From Acidobacteriota bacterium (lineage in GTDB: Bacteria; Acidobacteriota; Thermoanaerobaculia; Multivoradales; JAHEKO01): 41,774 nucleotides of DNA. Numbering within the stretch: position 1 is the first letter of the stretch; each line of letters begins with the position of its first letter. A program made the position numbers and the translations under genes. The stretch covers positions 1-41,774 of the forward strand of contig JAOTWP010000021.1 of the NCBI GenBank assembly GCA_029862975.1, read 5' to 3'. The notes under the pieces are model-generated. The model was given only the letters and a program-made list of their open reading frames with translations, searched no databases and was not told the DNA's origin. Shown piece after piece: positions 32,096 through 39,480 of this stretch.

Positions 32096-33601
32096 CTAGT
32101 TGAAGTCGGTCTGGCGCGGCTCGCGCCGCGGCCGCAGGAGCTGGAACTTGACCATCTCCTGGTAGGTGACCCGGCTGTCGAGGTCCTGCCGCGCGAGCTT
32201 CACGTGCTGGTGCAGGCCCTCGAGGACCATCTCGGCGGCCAGCGCCCGGGCCTGCGGCGACTCGCCCCGCTCGCCGGCGAGCTCCATGAGCCCCGGCACC
32301 CGGGCCAGCTCGGCCTCGTATTCGGCGAACGGCTGCTCGTCGGAAAGCTCGACCGAGTTGCCGGCGGCGAACCACTGCACGATCGCGGCGTAGGGGCCGG
32401 TGTCGTCCTCGCCGCCGCTGCCGAGCTCGCGGCCGACGGCCGGGAAGCGATCCTCGAAGACCCTCTTCACGGCCTCGCCGATGATCTGGCGGGTGACGAC
32501 CTCGACGCCCTGCTGCTCGCCCTCGTAGACCATCTCGAGCTTGCCGGTGAGCGCCGGCAGGAGCATCGGCAGGTCGCAGAGCCGGGGGTAGAGCGGCCGG
32601 TCCCCGGTCGTGAGCGCGCGGCGCTCGAGGTTCGAGTGCAGGATCTCGAGCGCCGAGATCGGCATGCGCGCGCTCACCCCCGAGGTCTGGTCGACGAGCT
32701 CGCTGCCGCGGGCGACGAACGCGATCTCCTCGATGAGCCGCCGGAAGTCGTCGGGGATCGTGACCTCGCCGTCGCGCCGGGTCCACGCCTCCTGGTCCGT
32801 GATCTTCCGGCTGGTGGCCACGTCCGGCGGGTAGTGGGTCATGATCTGCGAGGAGATGCGGTCCTTGAGCGGCGTGATGATCGAGCCGCGGTTGGTGTAG
32901 TCCTCCGGGTTGGCCGAGAACACCATGAGCAGATCGAGCGGCATGCGGACGGTGAAGCCGCGGATCTGGAGGTCGCGCTCTTCGAGCAGGTTGAGCAGGC
33001 CGACCTGGATGCGCGGCGCCAGGTCCGGCAGCTCGTTGATCGCGAAAATGCCGCGATTGCTGCGCGCCACGAGCCCGAAGTGGATGACCTCGGGGTCGGC
33101 GTAGGTCAGCTTGCGGGTGGCCGCCTTGATCGGGTCGATGTCGCCGAGCAGGTCGGCGATCGACACGTCCGGGGTGGCGAGCTTCTCGTGGTACCGGGCT
33201 TCGCGCGGCAGCCACTCGATGGGCGCGTCGTCTCCCGCCTCGGCGATCAGCTTGTGGCCCCAGGTAGAGACCGGGCGCACGGGATCGTCGTTGATCTCGC
33301 TGCCGGCCAGGACCGGGATCGCGTCGTCCAGATAGTCGACGAGGGCGCGCAGGAGCCGGGTCTTGGCCTGGCCCCGCAGCCCGAGGAGGATGAAGTCGTG
33401 GCGCGCCAGCAGGGCGTTGGTGACCGCCGGAATCACCGTCCGGCCGTAGCCGAGGATGCCCGGGAAGAGCGTCGCTCCCGCGGCGAGCCGCTGCTGGACG
33501 TTGCGGCGCAGCTCCTCCTTCACGGAGCGCGGCTCATAGCCGGCGGCCTTGAGCGCACCTAGCGTGGAGGGGCGGGCCGTGCCCGTCGCGAGGGGGCTCA
33601 G
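32096..33601 (-). CDS. MoxR/magnesium-chelatase-type AAA+ ATPase, apparent CTG start
   Basis: 501 residues if started at CTG 33601. Conserved parts: [23 protein letters not shown] near the start, Walker A-like GLRGQAKTR, Walker B-like [29 protein letters not shown], and sensor 1 [14 protein letters not shown]. The family homology appears to begin upstream of the first conventional start codon in frame (GTG 33523). GGAGGAG lies five bases before the CTG, which overlaps the trxB stop as CTGA. If the GTG is used instead, the protein is 475 aa. It works with the VWA protein encoded next. Confidence 0.85.
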   Translation of the reverse strand: MSPLATGTARPSTLGALKAAGYEPRSVKEELRRNVQQRLAAGATLFPGILGYGRTVIPAVTNALLARHDFILLGLRGQAKTRLLRALVDYLDDAIPVLAGSEINDDPVRPVSTWGHKLIAEAGDDAPIEWLPREARYHEKLATPDVSIADLLGDIDPIKAATRKLTYADPEVIHFGLVARSNRGIFAINELPDLAPRIQVGLLNLLEERDLQIRGFTVRMPLDLLMVFSANPEDYTNRGSIITPLKDRISSQIMTHYPPDVATSRKITDQEAWTRRDGEVTIPDDFRRLIEEIAFVARGSELVDQTSGVSARMPISALEILHSNLERRALTTGDRPLYPRLCDLPMLLPALTGKLEMVYEGEQQGVEVVTRQIIGEAVKRVFEDRFPAVGRELGSGGEDDTGPYAAIVQWFAAGNSVELSDEQPFAEYEAELARVPGLMELAGERGESPQARALAAEMVLEGLHQHVKLARQDLDSRVTYQEMVKFQLLRPRREPRQTDFN

Positions 33602-34551
33602 TGCTGCTCCTCCAGCCAGCGCTCGGCGTCGATCGCCGCGCGGCAGCCGGTGCCGGCGGCGGTGATCGCCTGCCGGTACACCGGGTCCGCGACGTCGCCG
33701 CAGGCGAAGACCCCCTCGACGCTCGTGCGCGTCGACGGCTCGGCAACGGGGATGTAGCCCTTCTCGTCCATGTCGAGCTGGCCCTCGAAGATCGCGGTGT
33801 TGGGGGTGTGCCCGATGGCGACGAAGACGCCCTGGCACGCGTACTCGCTTTCTTCGCCACTCACGGTGTCGCGGATGCGAACGCCGTGGACGCCCCCCTC
33901 GCGGCTGCCGAGGACCTCCGTCACGACGCGGTTCCACAACCAGTGGATGCGCTCGTTCGCCCGCGCCCGCTCCTGCATGATCTTGGAGCCGCGCAGCTCG
34001 TCCCGCCGGTGGATGACCGTCACCTTGGTCGCGTGCTTCGTGAGGTACATCGCCTCCTCGAGAGCGCTGTCCCCGCCGCCGACGATGACGACCTCCTTGC
34101 CGCGAAAGAAGAACCCGTCGCAGGTCGCGCAGGTCGAGACCCCGTAGCCCATGAGGTGCTCCTCCGACGGGAGGCCGAGGAGCCGGGCGGCGGCCCCGGT
34201 GGCGATGACGAGGCTGTCCGCGAGCACCACCTTGCCCGCGTCGCTCTCGACGCGGAACGGCCGCGCGGCGAGCTCGACGGCGGTCGCGGTCTCGAAGCGC
34301 ACCTCGGCTCCGAAGCGCTTCGCCTGGTTGCGCATGTGCTCCATGAGCTCCGGCCCGAGGACGCCGTCCGGGAACCCCGGGTAGTTCTCGACGTCGGTGG
34401 TGATCGTCAGCTGGCCGCCCGGCTGGGTGCCTTCGAGCACCAGCGGCGCGAGGTTGGCGCGCGCGGCGTAAAGGGCCGCCGTGAGGCCGGCCGGCCCCGA
34501 TCCGAGGATGACGACCTGCCGCCGCTCGGGCGGTGCGTCGGAAGCGGGCAT
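33598..34551 (-). CDS. trxB: Thioredoxin-disulfide reductase
   Basis: 317-residue FAD/NADPH flavoprotein that reduces thioredoxin. FAD-binding [15 protein letters not shown] near residue 17, redox-active CATC (in [13 protein letters not shown]), NADPH-binding [13 protein letters not shown] with HRRDELRGS, and the C-terminal FAD motif [23 protein letters not shown] are all present. It is the first gene of the unit that continues with the MoxR ATPase (4-bp CTGA overlap) and VWA protein. No thioredoxin gene is in the window. Confidence 0.96.
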   Translation of the reverse strand: MPASDAPPERRQVVILGSGPAGLTAALYAARANLAPLVLEGTQPGGQLTITTDVENYPGFPDGVLGPELMEHMRNQAKRFGAEVRFETATAVELAARPFRVESDAGKVVLADSLVIATGAAARLLGLPSEEHLMGYGVSTCATCDGFFFRGKEVVIVGGGDSALEEAMYLTKHATKVTVIHRRDELRGSKIMQERARANERIHWLWNRVVTEVLGSREGGVHGVRIRDTVSGEESEYACQGVFVAIGHTPNTAIFEGQLDMDEKGYIPVAEPSTRTSVEGVFACGDVADPVYRQAITAAGTGCRAAIDAERWLEEQH

Positions 34552-34630
34552 CGTGCGGGGTCTCCGTAGGGTCCTTGGGCGGCGGTCGCGAGGCTCGGGC
34601 GCCCCGCGGGGCCGGCCCGCGGGGCTGGCG

Positions 34631-34636
34631 AGTATA
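34631..34636 (-). promoter_or_regulatory. Candidate -10 element (TATACT) for trxB
   Basis: On the minus strand, TATACT matches five of six consensus bases and lies 79 bp before the trxB ATG. The matching -35 is weak. The divergent ferritin gene may use TTGAGC (34656-34661) with a TATCGT -10 at 34678-34683. Confidence 0.35.
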
Positions 34637-34708
34637 GCAACGGCCGTCCGCTCCTTTGAGCGCGCCCTGCGATCCGATATCGTGGGCGCCTACGACGGGG
34701 GGAGCCGA

Positions 34709-35221
34709 ATGGTCTCAAGCCAGGATCTGATCGCAGCGTTCAATCGCCACGTGGGCAACGAAATGGAGGCGTCCATGCTCTACGTGTCGATCGCCGCCTA
34801 TTTCGATTCCGAGGATCTCGAGCAGCTCGCCGGGTTCTTCTACCGCCAGTCGGAGGAAGAGCGGGACCACGCCATGCGCTTCGTCAAGTACGTGGTCGAC
34901 GCGGGGGGGCGGGTCGAGATCCCGCAGCTGCCGGCGCCGCCGAGCGAGTTCGCGGACGCGGCCGCCGCCGTCGAGGTGGCGCTCGCCTCCGAGCAGAAGG
35001 TCACGCGGCAGATCTACGAGCTCGTCGAGGTGGCGCAGAAGGACCGCGACCACATCGCGCAGCGCTTTCTCGACTGGTTCGTCAACGAACAGTTCGAGGA
35101 GGTCTCGTCGATGAACGCCCTGCTGTCGGTGGTCCGCCGGGCCGGCGAGGCGAACCTGCTCCAGGTGGAGGACTACCTCGCCCGCACGGGTCCTCCGGAA
35201 GGCGCGGCCGGCGCCGAGTAG
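34709..35221 (+). CDS. ftn: Non-haem ferritin
   Basis: 170-residue four-helix iron-storage protein. Ferroxidase-centre residues are in place: Glu18, Glu51 and His54 (EEERDHAM), Glu95, Gln128 and Glu131 (NEQFEE). The order NEMEASMLYVSIAAYF then GGRVEIPQLPAPP then RFLDWFVNEQFEE matches the FtnA type rather than bacterioferritin (no haem-ligand Met in the usual place was evident). GGGGGGAG precedes ATG 34709; the frame opens further upstream but without homology. It is divergent from trxB and convergent with pssA, with 15 bp between the stops. Confidence 0.94.
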   Translation: MVSSQDLIAAFNRHVGNEMEASMLYVSIAAYFDSEDLEQLAGFFYRQSEEERDHAMRFVKYVVDAGGRVEIPQLPAPPSEFADAAAAVEVALASEQKVTRQIYELVEVAQKDRDHIAQRFLDWFVNEQFEEVSSMNALLSVVRRAGEANLLQVEDYLARTGPPEGAAGAE

Positions 35222-35236
35222 GGCTCCGGCGGGAAC

Positions 35237-36007
35237 TCAGCGGGACCGAGGCTCGGAGCCCGGGGCCTCGGCCGGCCCCCGGTTCCCGCGGATGCGGCCG
35301 GCCAGCCAGGCGAGCGGTGGGTAGGCGGTGTACGCCACGGCGGCCGCCAGCAGGGCGCCCTGGGGCCGGTAGGCGAGCAGGAGCACCAGTCCCGCGAGCA
35401 CGATGGCGCTGCGGTAGCTCCAGCGCCGCCGCAGGTCGAGGTTGCCGAAGCTGACGTAGCGGAAGGTGGAGACCATGAGGGCGCCGAGGACGAGCAGGCT
35501 CGCCAGGAGGAGGCCGTTGCCCCACGGCTTCCAGTCCTGCTCGGGGGCGAAGAGCAGCAGCGCCGCCACCGCGCAGGCCGCCGCCGGGGCCGGCAGGCCG
35601 ACGAAGTAGCGCCGGTCGCCCTGCGGTGACTGGACGTTGTAGCGCGCCAGCCGCGTGGCGCAGCACACGAGATAGAAGAGCGGCACCAGCCAGCCGATCC
35701 TGCCGAGATCGGCCAGACCCCAGGCGTGGGTGAGCAGGGCCGGGGCGGCGCCGAAGGTCAGCACGTCGGCCAGCGAGTCGAACTCGCGCCCGAACTCGCT
35801 CTCGGTCCCCGTGAGCCGCGCCACCCGGCCGTCCAGGGCGTCGAGGACGGCGGCGGCGGCGACGAGGAGCGCCGCGAGCTCGAAGTCGCCCTGCAGGCCG
35901 CGCACCACGGCGTAGAAGCCGAGGAGCACGTTGCCGATGGTGAAGAGGCTCGGCAGCAGGTACGCGCCGCGCCGCAGCCGGCGGCGCATCCTGTTGCGCT
36001 TGCTCAT
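35237..36007 (-). CDS. pssA: CDP-diacylglycerol-serine O-phosphatidyltransferase
   Basis: 256-residue integral membrane enzyme making phosphatidylserine. The complete CDP-alcohol phosphotransferase motif is visible: D56-x2-D59-G60-x2-A63-R64-x8-G73-x3-D77-x3-D81 (LDALDGRVARLTGTESEFGREFDSLAD). Six or more hydrophobic helices follow. The N-terminus is very basic (MSKRNRMRRRLRRG). It begins 10 bp after the psd stop; its ribosome-binding region is part of a 14-bp triplicate repeat. Product and neighbour form the PS-to-PE pathway. Confidence 0.94.
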   Translation of the reverse strand: MSKRNRMRRRLRRGAYLLPSLFTIGNVLLGFYAVVRGLQGDFELAALLVAAAAVLDALDGRVARLTGTESEFGREFDSLADVLTFGAAPALLTHAWGLADLGRIGWLVPLFYLVCCATRLARYNVQSPQGDRRYFVGLPAPAAACAVAALLLFAPEQDWKPWGNGLLLASLLVLGALMVSTFRYVSFGNLDLRRRWSYRSAIVLAGLVLLLAYRPQGALLAAAVAYTAYPPLAWLAGRIRGNRGPAEAPGSEPRSR

Positions 36008-36012
36008 CGTGT

Positions 36013-36054
36013 CTCGATCATCGGGCCTCGATCATCGGGCCTCGATCATCGGGC
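36013..36054. repeat. Three perfect 14-bp tandem repeats across the psd stop codon
   Basis: CTCGATCATCGGGC at 36013-36026, 36027-36040 and 36041-36054, with no mismatches. The array covers the last codons and stop of psd and ends six bases from the pssA start codon. Because 14 is not a multiple of three, gain or loss of a unit would change the psd C-terminus and the psd-pssA spacing. Confidence 0.9.
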
Positions 36055-36677
36055 GGCCGCGCCACGACGGTCCGTCCCTCCACCAGCCGCGCTCCGGGCT
36101 CGACGGCGAGCCGGTAGTCGGCCGGCACGTACAGGTCCACGCGGGAGCCGAACTTGATCAGCCCGATCAGCTCGCCGCGCTCGAAGGACCGCCCGGCGCG
36201 GCAGTAGCTGACCACCCGGCGGGCGAGCAGGCCCGCGATCTGCTGGACGGCGATCCGGCGCCCGTGCTCGTCCTCGAGCACCGTCCAGTGGCTCTCGTTC
36301 ACCTCGCCCGCGTCCTTCCGGAACGCGGCCACCTTGCGGCCGGCGGTGTAGGCGCACTCGACGACCTTCGCGGCCACCGGCGAGCGCTGGACGTGCACGT
36401 CGAAGACGGAGAGGAAGGTGACGACCCGCCGGTAGGGCTCGCCACCGAGCCGCGGCTCGCGCACGGTCTCGATCCGGGTCACGACGCCGTTGGCCGGGGC
36501 GAGCACGGCGCTCGGATCGGCGTCGGGGCTGCGGCGCGGGATCCGGAAGAAGAGGAGGACGGCGACCGTCGCGAGGCCCGCCACGAGCGCCGAGCGCCGC
36601 CAGCCAGCCGCGGCCAGGGCGAGGGCGACGACGGCCAGCGGCGCGACGAAGGGCGCGGCCTCCCTGGCGAATCTCAC
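36018..36677 (-). CDS. psd: Phosphatidylserine decarboxylase proenzyme
   Basis: 219 residues from GTG 36677 (GAGGGAAG upstream). Converts phosphatidylserine to phosphatidylethanolamine. The short bacterial Psd form has two N-terminal hydrophobic segments (about 8-45), the conserved FLSVFDVHVQRSPV, and the self-cleavage site Gly177-Ser178 in IKFGSRVDLYVP, where the new N-terminus becomes the pyruvoyl group. The C-terminal tail after it (PPDDRGPMIEAR) is encoded by the 14-bp repeats and is probably dispensable. It lies 35 bp after the DUF465 gene and 10 bp before pssA. Confidence 0.94.
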   Translation of the reverse strand: MRFAREAAPFVAPLAVVALALAAAGWRRSALVAGLATVAVLLFFRIPRRSPDADPSAVLAPANGVVTRIETVREPRLGGEPYRRVVTFLSVFDVHVQRSPVAAKVVECAYTAGRKVAAFRKDAGEVNESHWTVLEDEHGRRIAVQQIAGLLARRVVSYCRAGRSFERGELIGLIKFGSRVDLYVPADYRLAVEPGARLVEGRTVVARPPDDRGPMIEAR

Positions 36678-36712
36678 CGAGCTTCCCTCGCCGTCCGGGC
36701 GGGCGGCCGCGG

Positions 36713-36943
36713 CTACGCGGTGGCGCCGGCGGTCTGCCGCGACCGCGCGATCTCTTCCATCCGGTCCTTCAGGAAGAGCTTGTGGCGCTTGATGTGCTTG
36801 ACCGCGAGCTCGTCCGCTTCCGAGAGCGAGAACTTGTCGCGCAGTTCGTCGAGCCGTCGCTCGCAGTCCTGGTGCTCCTCGTAGAGGCGGCGGTACTCGT
36901 CGTCGGTGTCGCGGAGCTCCTGGGTCAGCGCGCTGTCGGGCAT
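36713..36943 (-). CDS. DUF465/YdcH-like small helical protein
   Basis: 76 residues, almost entirely charged alpha-helix with a helical-hairpin pattern (DDEYRRLYEEHQDCERRLDELRDKF, then ADELAVKHIKRHKLFLKDRMEEI), like the YdcH/DUF465 family of unknown function. GGAGGA precedes ATG 36943. It is the first gene of the psd-pssA transcript, and a 22-bp palindrome lies 28 bp upstream of its start. Confidence 0.82.
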   Translation of the reverse strand: MPDSALTQELRDTDDEYRRLYEEHQDCERRLDELRDKFSLSEADELAVKHIKRHKLFLKDRMEEIARSRQTAGATA

Positions 36944-36965
36944 GTGTCCTCCTCGGGCGAGAGGC

Positions 36966-36996
36966 GGCCGGGCCGCATCGCGCGATGCGGCCGGCC
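36966..36996. promoter_or_regulatory. Perfect 22-bp palindrome with extended arms
   Basis: Bases 36971-36992 are a perfect inverted repeat with half-site GGCCGCATCGC. Four further pairs (GGCC at 36966-36969 with GGCC at 36993-36996) extend it past one bulged G, for 15 paired positions. It lies upstream of the DUF465 ribosome-binding site in the divergent region before 37331. It could be an operator for a dimeric regulator or a 5'-leader hairpin; no T-run adjoins it on either strand. Confidence 0.75.
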
Positions 36997-37221
36997 AACG
37001 GGTGGAGGGTGGGAACGCCCGAACGAGGAGAGTACGGGCTCAGCGGTCAAGACCGGTGCACCTCGGGTCGCTCGGGCTGTTGGCGGGGGTCGCGAAGGGG
37101 CGTTTCGCCGATCACGACTGTCGCGTTCTCGGACAACTCGGTGGCAGCATAACACCGAGCTTTCGGCGCGATCAAGGCACGCCGCCGCTGCGGCGGAGTC
37201 GAGCGGGCGACGGTCGCCTGC

Positions 37222-37227
37222 TATACT
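37222..37227 (+). promoter_or_regulatory. Candidate -10 element (TATACT) for the secreted protein gene at 37331
   Basis: Five of six consensus bases, giving a leader of about 100 nt before the start at 37331. The -35 region (TCGAGC, 37199-37204) is a half-match. The rest of the 387-bp gap between 36944 and 37330 holds the palindrome and nothing else that I can identify. Confidence 0.4.
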
Positions 37228-37330
37228 CCCGGCGCTCCACGACCTACGTAAAGGGCCTTACCGTTTCGGCGAGGAGCGGATGTGCGGCGACCTCGCCAAC
37301 CGAGCCAGAACTCAAAGGAGACTCAGTGTG

Positions 37331-38917
37331 ATGCGAATCAGGTTCTCGAAGCGGTCGCTGCCGGCTCTGCTCGGCGCGCTCGTGGTAGTCCTTCTCACCG
37401 CGCCCGTCCAGGCTCAAGATCGGCCGGTCGTGGGCACGTTCGACATCTCCTACACCCCCGCCGTCGATTACGAGCGGGTGGTCCTGACGCTGTCCGGCAT
37501 GGGCCAGGTGTGGCAGCAATCGGTGGCCGACCGAGGCCCGGTGGTCTTCGATCTGGCAGGCCCCGCGGGCGAGCCCCTGAGTGACGGCGACTACGCCTGG
37601 GAGATGCGGGTCGTTCCTCGGGTCGAGGGCGGCGCGCGCGGCGACGCCGCCGAGGCCGGGTTCGAGGGCGCGCGGGAGATCCCCGGCCTCGTGCACAGCG
37701 GCTACTTCATGATCGTCGGCGGCCAGGTCGCGCCGGGCCAGGACGAAGAGGCGAGCGAGCGCGGCCCCGGCCCCGGGGACGTGCCCCCCGGGCAGAATCG
37801 CGACCAGGTCATCCTCGACGACCTGATCGTCGACGGCAGCGCCTGCATCGGCCAGGACTGCGTCAACGGCGAGTCCTTCGGCTTCGACACGCTGCGGCTG
37901 AAGGAGAACAACCTGCGGATCAAGTTCCAGGACACGTCGAGCACGTCGAGCTTCCCGTCGAACGACTGGCAGATCACGGCCAACGACAGCACGAACGGCG
38001 GCGCCAACAAGCTCTCGATCGACGACATCGACGGCGGCAGGACCCCGTTCACGATCAGGGCGGGCGCCCCGAGCAACTCGCTCTTCGTCAGCAGCAACGG
38101 CAGGGTCGGTTTTCGCACCGCCACGCCGGTGGTGGATCTCCACGTCGTCAACGGCAACACCCCGACCCTGCGCCTCGAGCAGGACGGCTCGAGCGGCTTC
38201 ACGGCCCAGACCTGGGACCTCGCCGGCAACGAGGCCAACTTCTTCGTCCGCGACGCGACGAACGGCTCGACGCTGCCGTTCAAGATCAAGCCGGGCGCGC
38301 CGAACAATGCGCTCTTTATCGCCGCGAGCGGCAACATCGGGCTCAACACCACCGCACCCGACACGCCGCTGCACATCTCGAAGTCCAACGGGACGGCGCA
38401 GATTCACGTCCAGGACACGAGTGCCGGCAACCAGCAGATGCTGCTGCTCGAGAAGACGATGAACGCGCCGTTCGTCCGCTTCAAGAGCCAGTTCGGGGAC
38501 TGGGATTTCGTCGCCGGCGCCAACTTCTTCATCACCGACCCGACGACCGGCGTAAACGAGCTCGCGCTCACGCGCACCGGCGACCTGACGATCCAGGGGC
38601 AGTGCTCGGAGGGCGGCAGCGGGACCTGCGCCGACTACGTCTTCGAGCCCGGCTACGAGTACCTGTCGTTGGACGAGCTCGCGGCGTTCATCGCCGAGAA
38701 CAAGCACCTGCCGAACGTGCCCAGCACCGACGAGATCCGGGAGAAGGGCCTCAACGTGCAGCACTTCCAGGGCCGGCTGCTCGAGAAGGTGGAGGAGCTC
38801 GTCCTCTACACCCTCCAGCAGCAGGACGAGATCGATCGGCTCAAGGAGGCCAACGAAGCGCTGCTCGCGGTGCAGGAGCGCCTCGCTCGTCTCGAGGAGA
38901 CCACGGGCATCCGGTAG
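37331..38917 (+). CDS. Secreted tail-fibre-like surface protein with C-terminal coiled coil
   Basis: 528 residues. A Sec signal peptide is clear (MRIRFSKRSLPALLGALVVV, cleavage near PVQA-QD). Then comes a beta-rich domain (about 30-130), an acidic linker, and repeated strand units including PFTIRAGAPSNSLFVSSNGRVGFRT and PFKIKPGAPNNALFIAASGNIGLNT, typical of trimeric fibre shafts. The end (GYEYLSLDELAAFIAENKHLPNVPS... then LLEKVEELVLYTLQQQDEIDRLKEANEALL) matches the tail-fibre/S74-like C-terminal region with a coiled coil. AAAGGAG precedes the start; GTG 37328 is an equally spaced alternative. Probably a cell-surface or secreted trimer; ligand unknown. Confidence 0.82.
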   Translation: MRIRFSKRSLPALLGALVVVLLTAPVQAQDRPVVGTFDISYTPAVDYERVVLTLSGMGQVWQQSVADRGPVVFDLAGPAGEPLSDGDYAWEMRVVPRVEGGARGDAAEAGFEGAREIPGLVHSGYFMIVGGQVAPGQDEEASERGPGPGDVPPGQNRDQVILDDLIVDGSACIGQDCVNGESFGFDTLRLKENNLRIKFQDTSSTSSFPSNDWQITANDSTNGGANKLSIDDIDGGRTPFTIRAGAPSNSLFVSSNGRVGFRTATPVVDLHVVNGNTPTLRLEQDGSSGFTAQTWDLAGNEANFFVRDATNGSTLPFKIKPGAPNNALFIAASGNIGLNTTAPDTPLHISKSNGTAQIHVQDTSAGNQQMLLLEKTMNAPFVRFKSQFGDWDFVAGANFFITDPTTGVNELALTRTGDLTIQGQCSEGGSGTCADYVFEPGYEYLSLDELAAFIAENKHLPNVPSTDEIREKGLNVQHFQGRLLEKVEELVLYTLQQQDEIDRLKEANEALLAVQERLARLEETTGIR

Positions 38918-38949
38918 CCCTCGACCGCGGTCCCCAAGCAGCGAACCTC

Positions 38950-38992
38950 GGTGCGACCTCGTCCCTGGGACGGGGTCGCACCTGATCTTTTT
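38950..38992 (+). terminator. Rho-independent terminator after the tail-fibre-like gene
   Basis: GGTGCGACC (38950-38958) pairs with GGTCGCACC (38974-38982), with further pairing GTCCC/GGGAC inside, and TGATCTTTTT follows. It ends 75 bp past the stop codon. Confidence 0.85.
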
Positions 38993-38994
38993 GT

Positions 38995-39074
38995 GCAGCC
39001 GATCGTCTCTCGGCGCGGCCGATCGTTTCTTGGTGCGCCCGGTTGTTTCCAGGCGCGGCCGATCGTCTCGGAAT
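38995..39074. repeat. Four 20-bp tandem repeats
   Basis: Units start at 38995, 39015, 39035 and 39055 with an exact 20-bp period. The consensus is GCGGCCGATCGTTTCTCGGC; the third unit is the most diverged. The array begins two bases after the terminator T-run. It is non-coding on any credible frame. Confidence 0.85.
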
Positions 39075-39218
39075 CGGAGCCGTCCGTGCACACGGATCGT
39101 CGCCGCCGGCCCGCACCGTCCGACTTCCGGAATCGGCGGGTGAGCCGCCGTTCTCCCTGAAGCGGCTTGGTTCCAGACCGAGGTGTCCGTCCGGTCGACG
39201 CGGAAGCGGCACGAAAAT

Positions 39219-39237
39219 CGCAGTCTTGAAAACTGCG
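39219..39237. repeat. Small hairpin (CGCAGT/ACTGCG)
   Basis: A 6-bp stem with a 7-nt loop in the 563-bp gap upstream of the last gene, followed at 39260-39264 by TTTTT. It might be a leftover terminator. The stretch 39075-39300 holds nothing else I can identify. Confidence 0.3.
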
Positions 39238-39315
39238 CAAATCAAGACGCGTCGGGGGTGTTTTTCGAGGACTCGACGCCGGGATTCCGAGTGGGCTTCC
39301 AGTTGACTGCGGGCG

Positions 39316-39321
39316 TATAAT
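39316..39321 (+). promoter_or_regulatory. Consensus -10 (TATAAT) for the last gene
   Basis: A perfect TATAAT, the only one noticed in an intergenic region of this GC-rich window. TTGACT (39303-39308) is only 7 bp away and cannot be its -35. It implies a leader of about 150 nt before ATG 39481. Confidence 0.5.
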
Positions 39322-39337
39322 TCGCGCCCTGGTTCTT

Positions 39338-39371
39338 CTTCTCGCCGGCCCGCCGAGTTGCCCGGCAGAAG
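39338..39371 (+). promoter_or_regulatory. Leader hairpin upstream of the last gene
   Basis: CTTCTCGCCGG (39338-39348) pairs with CCGGCAGAAG (39362-39371) except for one bulged C; the loop is 13 nt. It would be near the 5' end of the transcript from 39316-39321. No known riboswitch consensus is recognised. Confidence 0.45.
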
Positions 39372-39392
39372 ACACAAATTGGAGGACGGAAG

Positions 39393-39461
39393 GTGCGCCA
39401 GGGCTCGCGCGCCAACCGCACATCGGTGTCGATGTCGACGCTAGCGTCGAGCAACAGCTGA
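39393..39461 (+). CDS. Possible 22-residue leader peptide
   Basis: GTG 39393 with GGAGG seven bases upstream opens a 23-codon frame (MRQGSRANRTSVSMSTLASS, then NS and TGA at 39459-39461), ending 19 bp before the ATG of the large secreted protein. It is Ser-rich (7 of 22). The good ribosome-binding site is the only positive evidence; it could be chance. Confidence 0.3.
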   Translation: MRQGSRANRTSVSMSTLASSNS

Positions 39462-39480
39462 CAGCGGAAAGGATCGGAGT

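Noticed and set aside
36906..37331. A 141-codon plus-strand frame in the gap before the tail-fibre-like gene
   Set aside because: Low-complexity Arg/Ser product spanning the 22-bp palindrome and the putative promoter, with no homology visible. The gap also contains no cloverleaf that I could identify as a tRNA.
38995..39074. The 20-bp tandem repeats considered as a CRISPR array
   Set aside because: Units are contiguous with no unique spacers and no cas genes are in the window. The CCAGACTGG array at 15129 was rejected for the same reason, with spacers of only 4-6 bases.
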